Shown here: one piece after another, positions 1 through 5,077 of the stretch | How the letters are laid out: every line of letters begins with the position of its first letter | How positions within the stretch are numbered: the first letter of the stretch is position 1 | Source of the DNA: JALYUA01 sp038229875 | GTDB lineage: Bacteria; Acidobacteriota; Thermoanaerobaculia; UBA5066; Gp7-AA6 | Assembly: GCA_038229875.1 (NCBI GenBank) | Contig: JBBROA010000181.1 | Location: 1-5,077, forward strand | DNA length: 5,077 nt | Direction of reading: 5' to 3' | Program-made: the position numbers and the translations under genes | The notes under the pieces: model-generated | What the model saw: the letters and a program-made list of their open reading frames with translations, nothing else | Database searches by the model: none | Told to the model about the DNA's origin: nothing

Positions 1-48
1 CGCCGGGAGAGGGAGCGGAGCTGCGCTTCCGTCGAGCTGGTGACCAAG

Positions 49-103
49 CTCGCATCGAGAGGAGTCTCCTGACCGAAGGGAAGGAGGAGCCTCTCGATGC
101 GGG
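49..103 (+). promoter_or_regulatory. Long imperfect hairpin enclosing a Shine-Dalgarno and an ATG
   Basis: Bases 51-62 (CGCATCGAGAGG) are the exact reverse complement of 90-101, giving a 12-bp outer stem. After a 3 x 3 internal loop, CTCCT (66-70) pairs with AGGAG (82-86), leaving an 11-nt apical loop. The inner stem buries a textbook Shine-Dalgarno, AAGGAGG at 81-87, and the outer stem buries an ATG at 97-99 spaced 9 nt from it. No T-run follows on either strand, so a simple intrinsic terminator is unlikely. The ATG opens a frame that overlaps the kinase out of register and looks non-coding beyond about codon 45. A role in controlling translation is inference; the pairing itself is read directly. 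Confidence 0.45.
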
Positions 104-155
104 AGCCGCAGCGAACGGAGGGAGCAGGCCGGCGGTCGAGGTCGCATCCGGCCGA

Positions 156-190
156 GCCGCCGGCCGGTGCCTTCGCCGGCGGCGAAGGCA
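156..190 (+). repeat. Two overlapping, mutually exclusive inverted repeats
   Basis: TGCCTTCGCC (168-177) and GGCGAAGGCA (181-190) form a perfect 10-bp stem with a 3-nt loop. An alternative perfect 9-bp stem pairs 156-164 (GCCGCCGGC) with 175-183 (GCCGGCGGC). The two share bases and cannot form together in one molecule. They sit 10 to 70 nt before the candidate kinase starts at 200 and 230 and overlap the GTG at 167. Neither stem is followed by a T-run. They could be a leader element acting on kinase expression, or simply GC-rich low-complexity sequence. Confidence 0.4.
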
Positions 191-229
191 GCTCCCGCAG
201 TGAGCGGAGGCGACGGTTATGCTTACCCC

Positions 230-1318
230 GTGTCCCTCTCGACAGGCGAGCAGCTTGGCCCCTACGAGATCCTGGCTCCCCTGGCAAAGGGGGGGATGGG
301 CGAGGTCTATCGCGCCCGCGACACTCGCTTGCGGCGCGAGGTCGCCTTGAAGCTCCTGTCCGCCGCGGGCGCCAACGACGAGGAGTCCCTGCGGCGCTTC
401 GCCCGGGAGACCCACGTCGTCGCCGCGCTCAACCACCCGAACATCCTCGCGATCCACGACACCGGCGCGTTTCACGGAGTCCCCTACGCGGTGACGGAGC
501 TCCTCCAGGGAGAGACCGTCGCCGACCGGCTGCGCTCCGGCGCCCTCGCGGAAAAGCGCGCGACAGAGCTGACCGCGCAGGTCGCGGACGGGCTCTCGGC
601 GGCACACGCGCAGGGAGTCGTCCACCGCGACATCAAGCCCGAGAACATTTTTCTGACGAACGACGGCCGCGCGAAGATCCTCGACTTCGGGATTGCCCGG
701 GTCGAGAGGCCGACCTCCCGGGTTCCGGTCGGGGGCGGGGACGGGACCCTCGCGAGCTCCTCCCAATCGAGCGGCCACGTCCTGATGGGGACCGCGGGCT
801 ACATCTCTCCCGAGCAGGTTCGGGGCAAGCGGGCGGACCCTCGCAGCGACATCTTCTCGCTCGGAGCGGTTTACTACGAGATGCTCACCGGCCGCCGCGC
901 CTTCATGCGCGACACCCCGGTCGACACGCTCGGCGCCGTGCTCCGTGACGATCCTCGCAAGTACCCCGAGTCCGAAAAGATCCCGGAGGAGCTGCGCCAC
1001 TTCGTGTATCGCTGCCTCGAGAAGGACCCTGCCGACCGTTACCAGTCCGCCGCGGACCTCCTGATCGACCTGCGTTCCTGGCAGGCCGAGCAGACCTCGG
1101 AATCCGCGCTGCGCGTTCACTTCCGGAGCGTGCCGCCGTGGAAGCAGCGGCAGGCGCGTGTCGTGCTGCGGTCGATCCTGGGGGCGGCACTCCTGGTCGC
1201 CGGCTTTCTGGGCGGCTCCTGCTGGCAGCGGTCGCACAGGAACGGCGCCACGGCCGCCACGGCCGCCACGGCCACAGCCCGGACCGCCCGGGCCCCGCGC
1301 GCGATCGCCTCGCGATAG
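230..1318 (+). CDS. Hanks-type serine/threonine protein kinase, single C-terminal membrane helix
   Basis: Predicted membrane-anchored kinase that phosphorylates Ser/Thr on proteins, with its catalytic domain in the cytoplasm. Numbered from the GTG at 230 (362 aa): glycine loop LAKGGMGEVY (18-27), catalytic Lys41 in VALK, alpha-C Glu60, HRDIKPEN with catalytic Asp134 and Asn139 (132-139), DFG at 152-154, SPE at 193-195 and conserved Asp207 in DIFSLG. The first glycine of GxGxxG is Ala19. The activation segment is long, with a Gly/Ser-rich insert (about 166-183). A hydrophobic helix (about 315-332) is followed by only 30 residues of Ala/Thr/Arg-rich tail, whereas relatives usually carry an outer beta-propeller, TPR or PASTA sensor. 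The start at 230 is preferred because homologues begin MSLSxG-x-x-LGPYEI. In-frame GTGs at 167 and 200 are alternatives, and none has a good ribosome site. The kinase call is firm; substrate and signal are unknown. Confidence 0.93.
   Translation: MSLSTGEQLGPYEILAPLAKGGMGEVYRARDTRLRREVALKLLSAAGANDEESLRRFARETHVVAALNHPNILAIHDTGAFHGVPYAVTELLQGETVADRLRSGALAEKRATELTAQVADGLSAAHAQGVVHRDIKPENIFLTNDGRAKILDFGIARVERPTSRVPVGGGDGTLASSSQSSGHVLMGTAGYISPEQVRGKRADPRSDIFSLGAVYYEMLTGRRAFMRDTPVDTLGAVLRDDPRKYPESEKIPEELRHFVYRCLEKDPADRYQSAADLLIDLRSWQAEQTSESALRVHFRSVPPWKQRQARVVLRSILGAALLVAGFLGGSCWQRSHRNGATAATAATATARTARAPRAIASR
1247..1273 (+). repeat. 9-bp tandem repeat, three exact copies, inside the kinase tail
   Basis: GCCACGGCC occurs three times head to tail, followed by a degenerate partial copy (ACAGCC). 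The unit is in frame with the kinase and encodes Ala-Thr-Ala three times (residues 340-348 from the start at 230), just past the membrane helix. Such in-frame repeats change copy number easily by slippage without breaking the frame. It marks a non-domain, low-complexity end of the protein. Confidence 0.8.
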
Positions 1319-1387
1319 GCCCGATCGCCGTCCCTCCCGCGGGCCGGCTAAACGGCTAAACGGCGGCGAGAACGGGTAGCGCCGCCG
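1319..1387. terminator. Possible weak terminator between the convergent kinase and mqnC
   Basis: The gap between the two stop codons is 37 nt and contains a short direct repeat, CGGCTAAA twice (1345-1352 and 1353-1360), which places TAG stops in two minus-strand frames. CGGCGGCG (1361-1368) pairs with CGCCGCCG (1380-1387) across an 11-nt loop, within the last codons of mqnC. For a kinase transcript this hairpin lies about 43 nt past the stop. There is no T-run on either strand, so intrinsic termination is doubtful and factor-dependent termination is equally possible. Confidence 0.25.
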
Positions 1388-2510
1388 CGGAGCTCTTCGG
1401 CTCCGGAATGGGCGCCGCGCAGCACGCGTCGCGGCACGCGTCGTACAGAGTCCGGCGCTGCACCGGCTCGTACCCCGCGTCGGCGATCAGGCGCCGCATC
1501 TCGGGCGCCGTCATCCGGTTGCGGGCGCCCGCGGCATACACGACGTTCTCCTCGATCATGATCGAGCCGAGGTCGTCGGCCCCGAAGGAGAGCGAGACCT
1601 GTCCGATCTTCGAGCCCTGCGTGACCCAGGATCCCTGCACGTGGCGGATGTTGTCGAGGTACAGCCGTGACACCGCGAGAGTCTTCAGGTACTCGAAACC
1701 TCCCGCCTCATCGACCTTCTCGTCGAGCGCCGTGTTCTCGCGCTGGAACGTCCACGGGATCCAGGCTGTGAAGCCGCCCGTGCGGTCCTGCAGGTCCCGG
1801 ACGACTTCGAAATGCGCGACGCGCTGCGCGTAGGTCTCCCCGACGCCGAACATCATGGTCGCCGTGGTGCGCATTCCGAGCGAGTGCGCGGACTCGTGGA
1901 CATCGACCCATTTCTCGGTGGGCGCCTTCGTCAGCGACCAGATCCGCCGCCGCACCGAGTCCTCGAGGATCTCCGCTCCCCCGCCCGGGATCGACTGCAG
2001 TCCGGCGTCGCGAAGCCGGGCGATCACGTCGCGCATCGGCGCCTTCGTGAGCTTCTGCAGGAAATACACCTCCGGCGCAGAGAGCGCGTGCAGGTGGATC
2101 GTCGGGAAGTTCGTCCGGATGAACCGGAACATCTCCTCGTAGAAGGTGAACGGCAGCTCCGCGTGCACTCCTCCCTGGAGCAGGACCCCCGTGCCGCCGA
2201 GGTCGATCGTCTCCCGGATCTTTTCGCCGATCTGGTCCCAGGAGAGGACGTAGGACTCCGGGTGACTCGCCGACGGGCGGTAGAAGGCGCAGAACTGGCA
2301 CCGATAGATGCACACGTTCGTGTAGTTGATGTTGCGGTCGATGATGTACGTCGCGACTCTCGGATCGTTCTTCCGCTGCCGGATCGCGTCGGCTGCAGCG
2401 CCGAGGGCGAGGAGATGGCCCTCCTCGAGCAGCGCCACCGCGTCGTTCGAAGAGAGCCGTTCACCCGCGAGCGCGCGGTCGAGAATCGCGTCCGTGCGGC
2501 GATCGGCCAT
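1356..2510 (-). CDS. mqnC: Cyclic dehypoxanthinyl futalosine synthase (radical SAM, menaquinone futalosine pathway)
   Basis: Cytoplasmic radical SAM enzyme that cyclises dehypoxanthine futalosine to its spiro cyclic form in futalosine-dependent menaquinone synthesis. The 384-aa protein has the cluster motif CxxxCxxC as Cys67, Cys71 and Cys74 in NYTNVCIYRCQFCAFYR. It then shows GGTGVLLQGGVH (105-116), HLHALSAPE (139-147), IPGGGAEIL (174-182), TTATMMFG (215-222), GGFTAWIPWTFQ (245-256), SWVTQGSKIGQ (294-304) and IMIEENVV (317-324). This set separates MqnC from the related MqnE. The ATG at 2510 is the furthest upstream start, since an in-frame TAG lies four codons before it. A GGAGGG sits about 12 nt ahead. 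It is the last gene of the mqnA cluster, 34 nt after its neighbour. Oddity: about 28 residues follow the usual end near Tyr356, including Cys359, Cys363 and Cys364. Confidence 0.95.
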   Translation of the reverse strand: MADRRTDAILDRALAGERLSSNDAVALLEEGHLLALGAAADAIRQRKNDPRVATYIIDRNINYTNVCIYRCQFCAFYRPSASHPESYVLSWDQIGEKIRETIDLGGTGVLLQGGVHAELPFTFYEEMFRFIRTNFPTIHLHALSAPEVYFLQKLTKAPMRDVIARLRDAGLQSIPGGGAEILEDSVRRRIWSLTKAPTEKWVDVHESAHSLGMRTTATMMFGVGETYAQRVAHFEVVRDLQDRTGGFTAWIPWTFQRENTALDEKVDEAGGFEYLKTLAVSRLYLDNIRHVQGSWVTQGSKIGQVSLSFGADDLGSIMIEENVVYAAGARNRMTAPEMRRLIADAGYEPVQRRTLYDACRDACCAAPIPEPKSSAAALPVLAAV

Positions 2511-2522
2511 GACTCGATTCTA

Positions 2523-2534
2523 CCCTCCGGAGGG
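2523..2534 (-). promoter_or_regulatory. 12-bp perfect palindrome covering the mqnC ribosome-binding site
   Basis: CCCTCCGGAGGG reads the same on both strands and lies in the 34-nt gap between the spermidine-synthase-like gene and mqnC. On the coding strand its right half, GGAGGG, is the only Shine-Dalgarno candidate for mqnC, ending about 12 nt before the ATG, which is slightly long. In RNA the left half could fold onto it (4-bp stem, 4-nt loop). Whether it weakens mqnC translation, binds a dimeric regulator or is chance is unknown. Confidence 0.4.
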
Positions 2535-2544
2535 GACGAAAAAT

Positions 2545-4113
2545 TTAGTAGTGCTGGAGCGCCTCCACCGGCGCAAAGGCGTCCATGAGCTCCGGCGTGC
2601 CGGGCGGCGGCTCGAGTCCGTGGACGAGTTGGCCGGCCAGCGCGGGAATCCGGGTCCGCTGCCACGATGCCGGGAGGCGGGCGGCGGCTTCGCGGAGCCT
2701 CGTCATGTCGATCGGGTCGGCCGAGATCGTCGCGATCAGGACGATTGTTCCCTTTGGCGCCATGTCGCCCGCGGCGATCTCCGAGCTCAACAGATACACC
2801 TGCCCGAACTGCCGCCGGATCGTCCGATACGCCGCCCAGAAGAGACGCGCATCCTTGCCCATCATCTGGCCGATGAAGTTGACGGCCAGAACGCCGTCGG
2901 CCGTCAGGCGCGAGCGGGCCGTCGCAAAGAATTCTCGAGTCGTGAGATGAAACGGAACTCCGGTCGAGTTGAACGCGTCGAGGACGATCAGGTCATACGC
3001 GGGACCGGGGTGCGACAGGAAAACGCGTCCGTCTTCGATGAACGTCCGGATCATGCCGCTCTCCTCGTACAAGAAGTACTTGAGGGCGACGTCACGGACG
3101 ACCGGATCGATTTCGACCGAGTCGACGGCAGTGCCGGGTTTGAGTCGAGCCGCCGCGCGCGGGACGATTCCGCCGCCCAACCCGATCACGCAGACGCGCG
3201 AGGTCGACGGCCGGAGGAGAAACGGCACGAGCAGGCCCTCGGTATAGGAATAGACGAACCGGTCGGGATAACGGATGTTCACGCCGCTCTGAGTCAGCGC
3301 GTCGAAGCGAAGGTAGCGCGTCGCATCGAGCTCGGTCACCGTGATGTGGTGATACGCCGTGTCCTTCTGGAAGAGGACTGTCTCGTATCCACGGGGAACA
3401 GGACCGGAGAACGAAACCACCGCCGCGCACGTCACGATCGCGCCAAAGGCGGCAAGGGCGCTGCGCCGGTCGCCGGCGAGCAAAAGCGCACAGACCGCCA
3501 GCGTGGCGGCGAGTCCGATGAGCAGGGCCGGCAAAGGGAACGCGGGAATCAGGAGGAACGCGGTCCCGAGTGTTCCGAGGATCGAGCCGGCGGTCGAGAG
3601 CGCCGAGTAGCCGCCCGCGACCGAACCGGCGCTTTCCATCCTCCGAATCGCGATCCGAACCGCGAACGGAGTGACCATACCCAGAGCGAGCGATGAGGGG
3701 AGGAAAAGGAGAAGCGACGCCGCCAGCGACGACCAGCGAACGTCCCACCCCAGCTGGGAAAAGCGTTCGAGCAGCGGCGCGCTCCAGGTGACGGCGGGAA
3801 GGATCGCAACGGATCCGGCCGCCAGGATGGCGGAGAGCAGGGAACGGGAAGGATGCCGGTCCGCCAACCGGCCGCCGAGCGCGTAACCGATCGCGAGGGC
3901 GATCAGGAATGTCGTGATGAGGCTCCCCCACACGAAAACAGAAGATCCGTATTTCGGGGCCAGCACACGAGACCCGAGGATCTCGAGAGACATGAGGACC
4001 GCACCCGAGACGAGCACGACGGTCTGGAGCATCCGGCGGGCCGGGAAAGCGGCGGCGGCTTCATCCGCGCCTCCCGCGCGGGGATGCGGCTCGGCCCGAG
4101 GAACGTCGCTCAA
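2545..4113 (-). CDS. Membrane-bound spermidine-synthase-like protein (MFS-like helices plus Rossmann domain)
   Basis: The 522-aa protein has two parts. Residues 29-235 hold about seven hydrophobic helices (near 29-48, 58-82, 91-108, 126-150, 163-188, 190-214 and 218-235), including SLEILGSRVLAPKYGSS, a hallmark of fused MFS-like/spermidine synthase proteins. The rest is a spermidine-synthase-like domain: FQKDTAYHHITV (248-259), nucleotide-binding GLGGG (311-315), acidic VEIDP (333-337), EDGR (360-363) and YDLIVLDAFNSTGVPFHLTT (373-392). The catalytic-type Asp379 remains, but the second Asp of the DxxD polyamine motif is Asn382, so classic spermidine synthesis is doubtful. The reaction is unknown. 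It starts at a TTG whose bases overlap the mqnA stop (TTGA), suggesting translational coupling. An ATG at 4032 (residue 28), just before the first helix, is an alternative start. It lies between mqnA and mqnC, hinting at a link to quinone metabolism at the membrane. Confidence 0.85.
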   Translation of the reverse strand: MSDVPRAEPHPRAGGADEAAAAFPARRMLQTVVLVSGAVLMSLEILGSRVLAPKYGSSVFVWGSLITTFLIALAIGYALGGRLADRHPSRSLLSAILAAGSVAILPAVTWSAPLLERFSQLGWDVRWSSLAASLLLFLPSSLALGMVTPFAVRIAIRRMESAGSVAGGYSALSTAGSILGTLGTAFLLIPAFPLPALLIGLAATLAVCALLLAGDRRSALAAFGAIVTCAAVVSFSGPVPRGYETVLFQKDTAYHHITVTELDATRYLRFDALTQSGVNIRYPDRFVYSYTEGLLVPFLLRPSTSRVCVIGLGGGIVPRAAARLKPGTAVDSVEIDPVVRDVALKYFLYEESGMIRTFIEDGRVFLSHPGPAYDLIVLDAFNSTGVPFHLTTREFFATARSRLTADGVLAVNFIGQMMGKDARLFWAAYRTIRRQFGQVYLLSSEIAAGDMAPKGTIVLIATISADPIDMTRLREAAARLPASWQRTRIPALAGQLVHGLEPPPGTPELMDAFAPVEALQHY

Positions 4114-4895
4114 AGAGCCCGCATGGGCGCGTGCGTCACGAACTCGAGCGGACGGTGGGCAGAAATGAGGGACATTTCCGCCGCGAGACGGTAGAAGAGC
4201 TCCAGGCCGCCGAAGTCTGCGCGGTCGAGGTCGTAGTGGAGGCTGTGGCGCAGGTAGTCCTCGACCACGGCCTCTGACAGGCCCGACTCGGCGGACTCCG
4301 CCCGCACCATGTCGCCAAAGTGCTCCCTTCCCGCGTCCCGGGACGCGCGAACGATCCGCTCGGCCATCCCCTCATCCGCCCCGGCGCGCACCGCCCAAAA
4401 CGCGAACAGGAAGGACCGGCCCGTGAACGCGCGCCATTCCGCGGCTAGGTCGAGCACGACAGATCCGTTCAGGTTCGTCTTAAGCGCCGGGTCGCCGATG
4501 ACGAGCTTCGCGTCCGTGTCGTCCCGGTAACCGTCGATGAACTCCGGCCGCACGCCGTACCGCCGGTCGAGAAGGATCCGGGCGAGCGCGGCCGATGTCC
4601 TCGAGGCGGGGTCGAGCGAAACGGACTGGATCTTCTCGCGCGACACCTTCGAAACGAGGAGCACGGAGCGCACCTCGGAGGAGGCGGCGATTCCGAGCCC
4701 CGGCACCACTCGCAGCCCGGGGATGCGCTGATACTCGATCGACGGAATGAGCCCGACATCGACTTCTCCCCGCGCGAGCCGGTCGGCGCAGACCGACGGC
4801 AGGTCTTTCGAGACTTCGGCGTCTTGTGGAGGGTCGTGAAGCAACCCCCAGGTCAGGGGCCGCGCGTTTAAGAAATCGACGACGGAGAAACGCAT
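4110..4895 (-). CDS. mqnA: Chorismate dehydratase, first step of the futalosine menaquinone pathway
   Basis: Cytoplasmic enzyme of the periplasmic-binding-protein-like fold that removes water from chorismate to give 3-enolpyruvyl-benzoate, committing chorismate to menaquinone. The 261-aa length is normal for the family. Seen in order: VVDFLNARPLTWGL (5-18), whose Asn10 lies in the conserved substrate-pocket motif; LARGEVDVGLIPSIEY (40-55); GIAASSEVRSVLLVSK (68-83); SLDPASRTSAALARILL (93-109); IGDPAL (133-138); and FTGRSFLFAFWAV (157-169). The ATG at 4895 is the only normal start upstream in frame before a stop inside rho, and it places the first beta strand at the very N terminus. There is no clear Shine-Dalgarno. 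It follows rho by 73 nt and overlaps the next gene by 3 nt, so it heads the mqnA to mqnC unit. MqnD is a distant relative, but the motifs fit MqnA better. Confidence 0.94.
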   Translation of the reverse strand: MRFSVVDFLNARPLTWGLLHDPPQDAEVSKDLPSVCADRLARGEVDVGLIPSIEYQRIPGLRVVPGLGIAASSEVRSVLLVSKVSREKIQSVSLDPASRTSAALARILLDRRYGVRPEFIDGYRDDTDAKLVIGDPALKTNLNGSVVLDLAAEWRAFTGRSFLFAFWAVRAGADEGMAERIVRASRDAGREHFGDMVRAESAESGLSEAVVEDYLRHSLHYDLDRADFGGLELFYRLAAEMSLISAHRPLEFVTHAPMRAL

Positions 4896-4901
4896 TGAGA
4901 A

Positions 4902-4956
4902 GGCGCTGGGCGCTCTGCGGGAGGGGAAGGCGCGGAATTCGCCCGCGTCCAGCGCC
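4902..4956 (-). terminator. Inverted repeat between rho and mqnA
   Basis: GGCGCTGG (4902-4909) pairs with CCAGCGCC (4949-4956), and the stem continues inward with 4911-4913 against 4945-4947. That makes 12 positions with one imperfect pair (4910/4948), around a loop of about 31 nt. An alternative 8-bp pairing, 4907-4914 with 4951-4958, uses the same bases. It fills most of the 73-nt gap between the rho stop and the mqnA start. No T-run follows in the direction of transcription, so it may be a weak terminator, an mRNA-end stabiliser for rho, or part of the mqnA leader. No promoter boxes are visible in the gap. Confidence 0.3.
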
Positions 4957-4968
4957 CAACTCCCGGCG

Positions 4969-5077
4969 TTACCCCTGAGACATCATCGACAGGAACTCTC
5001 CGTTGCTCTTCGTCTTGTCGAGCTTCTCGGTCAGGAGCTCCACCGCTTCGACGGTCGACAGCGGGTTCAAGACCTTC
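4969..5077 (-). CDS. rho: Transcription termination factor Rho, C-terminal end (partial)
   Basis: Only the last 35 codons and the TAA (4971-4969) are present; the rest lies beyond the right edge of the window. The translation is KVLNPLSTVEAVELL followed by TEKLDKTKSNGEFLSMMSQG. The LNPLSTVEA segment, the amphipathic helix, and the TKSNxEFL ending match the C terminus of the hexameric RNA helicase Rho, which unwinds RNA-DNA hybrids to end transcription. The fragment contains none of the catalytic P-loop motifs, so the call rests on the C-terminal signature alone, but that signature is distinctive. It is on the same strand as mqnA and immediately upstream of it. Confidence 0.82.
   Translation of the reverse strand, partial: KVLNPLSTVEAVELLTEKLDKTKSNGEFLSMMSQG

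Larger units (their letters stand above)
1..229. other. Upstream region without an assignable gene
   Basis: No protein here is recognisable. On the plus strand, frame 1 is open from the window edge to a TGA at 70-72, reading ...VELVTKLASRGVS. Frame 3 is open to a TGA at 201-203. Either could be the tail of an upstream gene, but absence of stops over such short distances is common at this GC content, and neither tail resembles a family I know. The minus strand is open in all three frames from 1 to about 216, also without a recognisable product. The region is dominated by two inverted-repeat structures, described separately, so it probably serves as the leader of the kinase gene or as the end of an upstream transcript. 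No AT-rich promoter boxes stand out. Confidence 0.4.

Noticed and set aside
219..221. ATG 8 nt after GGAGG (206-210) as the kinase start
   Set aside because: The spacing is good, but this ATG is out of frame with the kinase and no recognisable protein follows it.
97..948. Open frame of 283 codons on the plus strand starting at ATG 97
   Set aside because: It overlaps the clear kinase gene in another register and its translation is Arg/Pro/Gly-rich with no domain, as expected of a shadow frame in GC-rich DNA. Only its ribosome site is noteworthy and is reported separately.
1247..1273. CRISPR or other repeat array
   Set aside because: The unit is only 9 bp, has no spacers, and is an in-frame coding repeat.
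1356..2510. MqnE (aminofutalosine synthase) instead of MqnC
   Set aside because: Both are radical SAM enzymes of the same pathway, but GGTGVLLQGG, IPGGGAEIL, the TTATMMFG stretch and SWVTQGSKIGQ together fit MqnC.
1812..2588. Open frame of 258 codons on the plus strand
   Set aside because: Antisense to mqnC; Arg/Asp/Val-rich composition typical of a reversed GC-rich coding frame and no domain.
2326..3696. Open frame of 456 codons on the plus strand
   Set aside because: It lies antisense to mqnC and the spermidine-synthase-like gene, both with firm family motifs. Its translation is highly charged and repetitive without recognisable motifs.
3092..3931. Open frame of 279 codons on the minus strand
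   Set aside because: Same strand but different register inside the spermidine-synthase-like gene; Arg/Pro-rich with no motifs.

Overview
The window is GC-rich bacterial DNA with tightly packed genes and strong G/C bias at third codon positions. The kinase opening (SLSTGEQLGPYEILAPL, then GGMGEVYRARDTRL) is the style common in Acidobacteriota and relatives. Together with futalosine-pathway menaquinone genes, this suggests an acidobacterial or similar soil or sediment bacterium. That placement is inference from protein style, not proof.

Layout: positions 1-229 hold no gene I can name, but contain two strong inverted-repeat structures ahead of a plus-strand gene. At 230-1318 (+) lies a Hanks-type Ser/Thr protein kinase with one C-terminal membrane helix and almost nothing after it. 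A gap of about 37 bases separates it from a convergent minus-strand block. Read in its own direction, that block runs: rho 3' end (4969-5077, cut by the window edge), mqnA (4110-4895), a membrane-embedded spermidine-synthase-like protein (2545-4113), and mqnC (1356-2510). The spacings are 73 nt, a 3-nt overlap and 34 nt, so mqnA, the spermidine-synthase-like gene and mqnC look like one transcription unit, possibly fed by read-through from rho.

Function: MqnA (chorismate dehydratase) and MqnC (radical SAM cyclic dehypoxanthinyl futalosine synthase) are the first and a later step of the futalosine route from chorismate to menaquinone, the respiratory quinone. The genes for the intervening steps (MqnE, the futalosine or aminofutalosine nucleosidase) and for MqnD are not in the window and must lie elsewhere. 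The gene between mqnA and mqnC encodes about seven membrane helices joined to a spermidine-synthase-type Rossmann domain. It keeps the nucleotide-binding motifs but lacks part of the polyamine-binding motif, so its real reaction is open. Its position inside a quinone operon is the most interesting feature of the window. No CRISPR array, tRNA, rRNA, insertion sequence or phage gene was seen.
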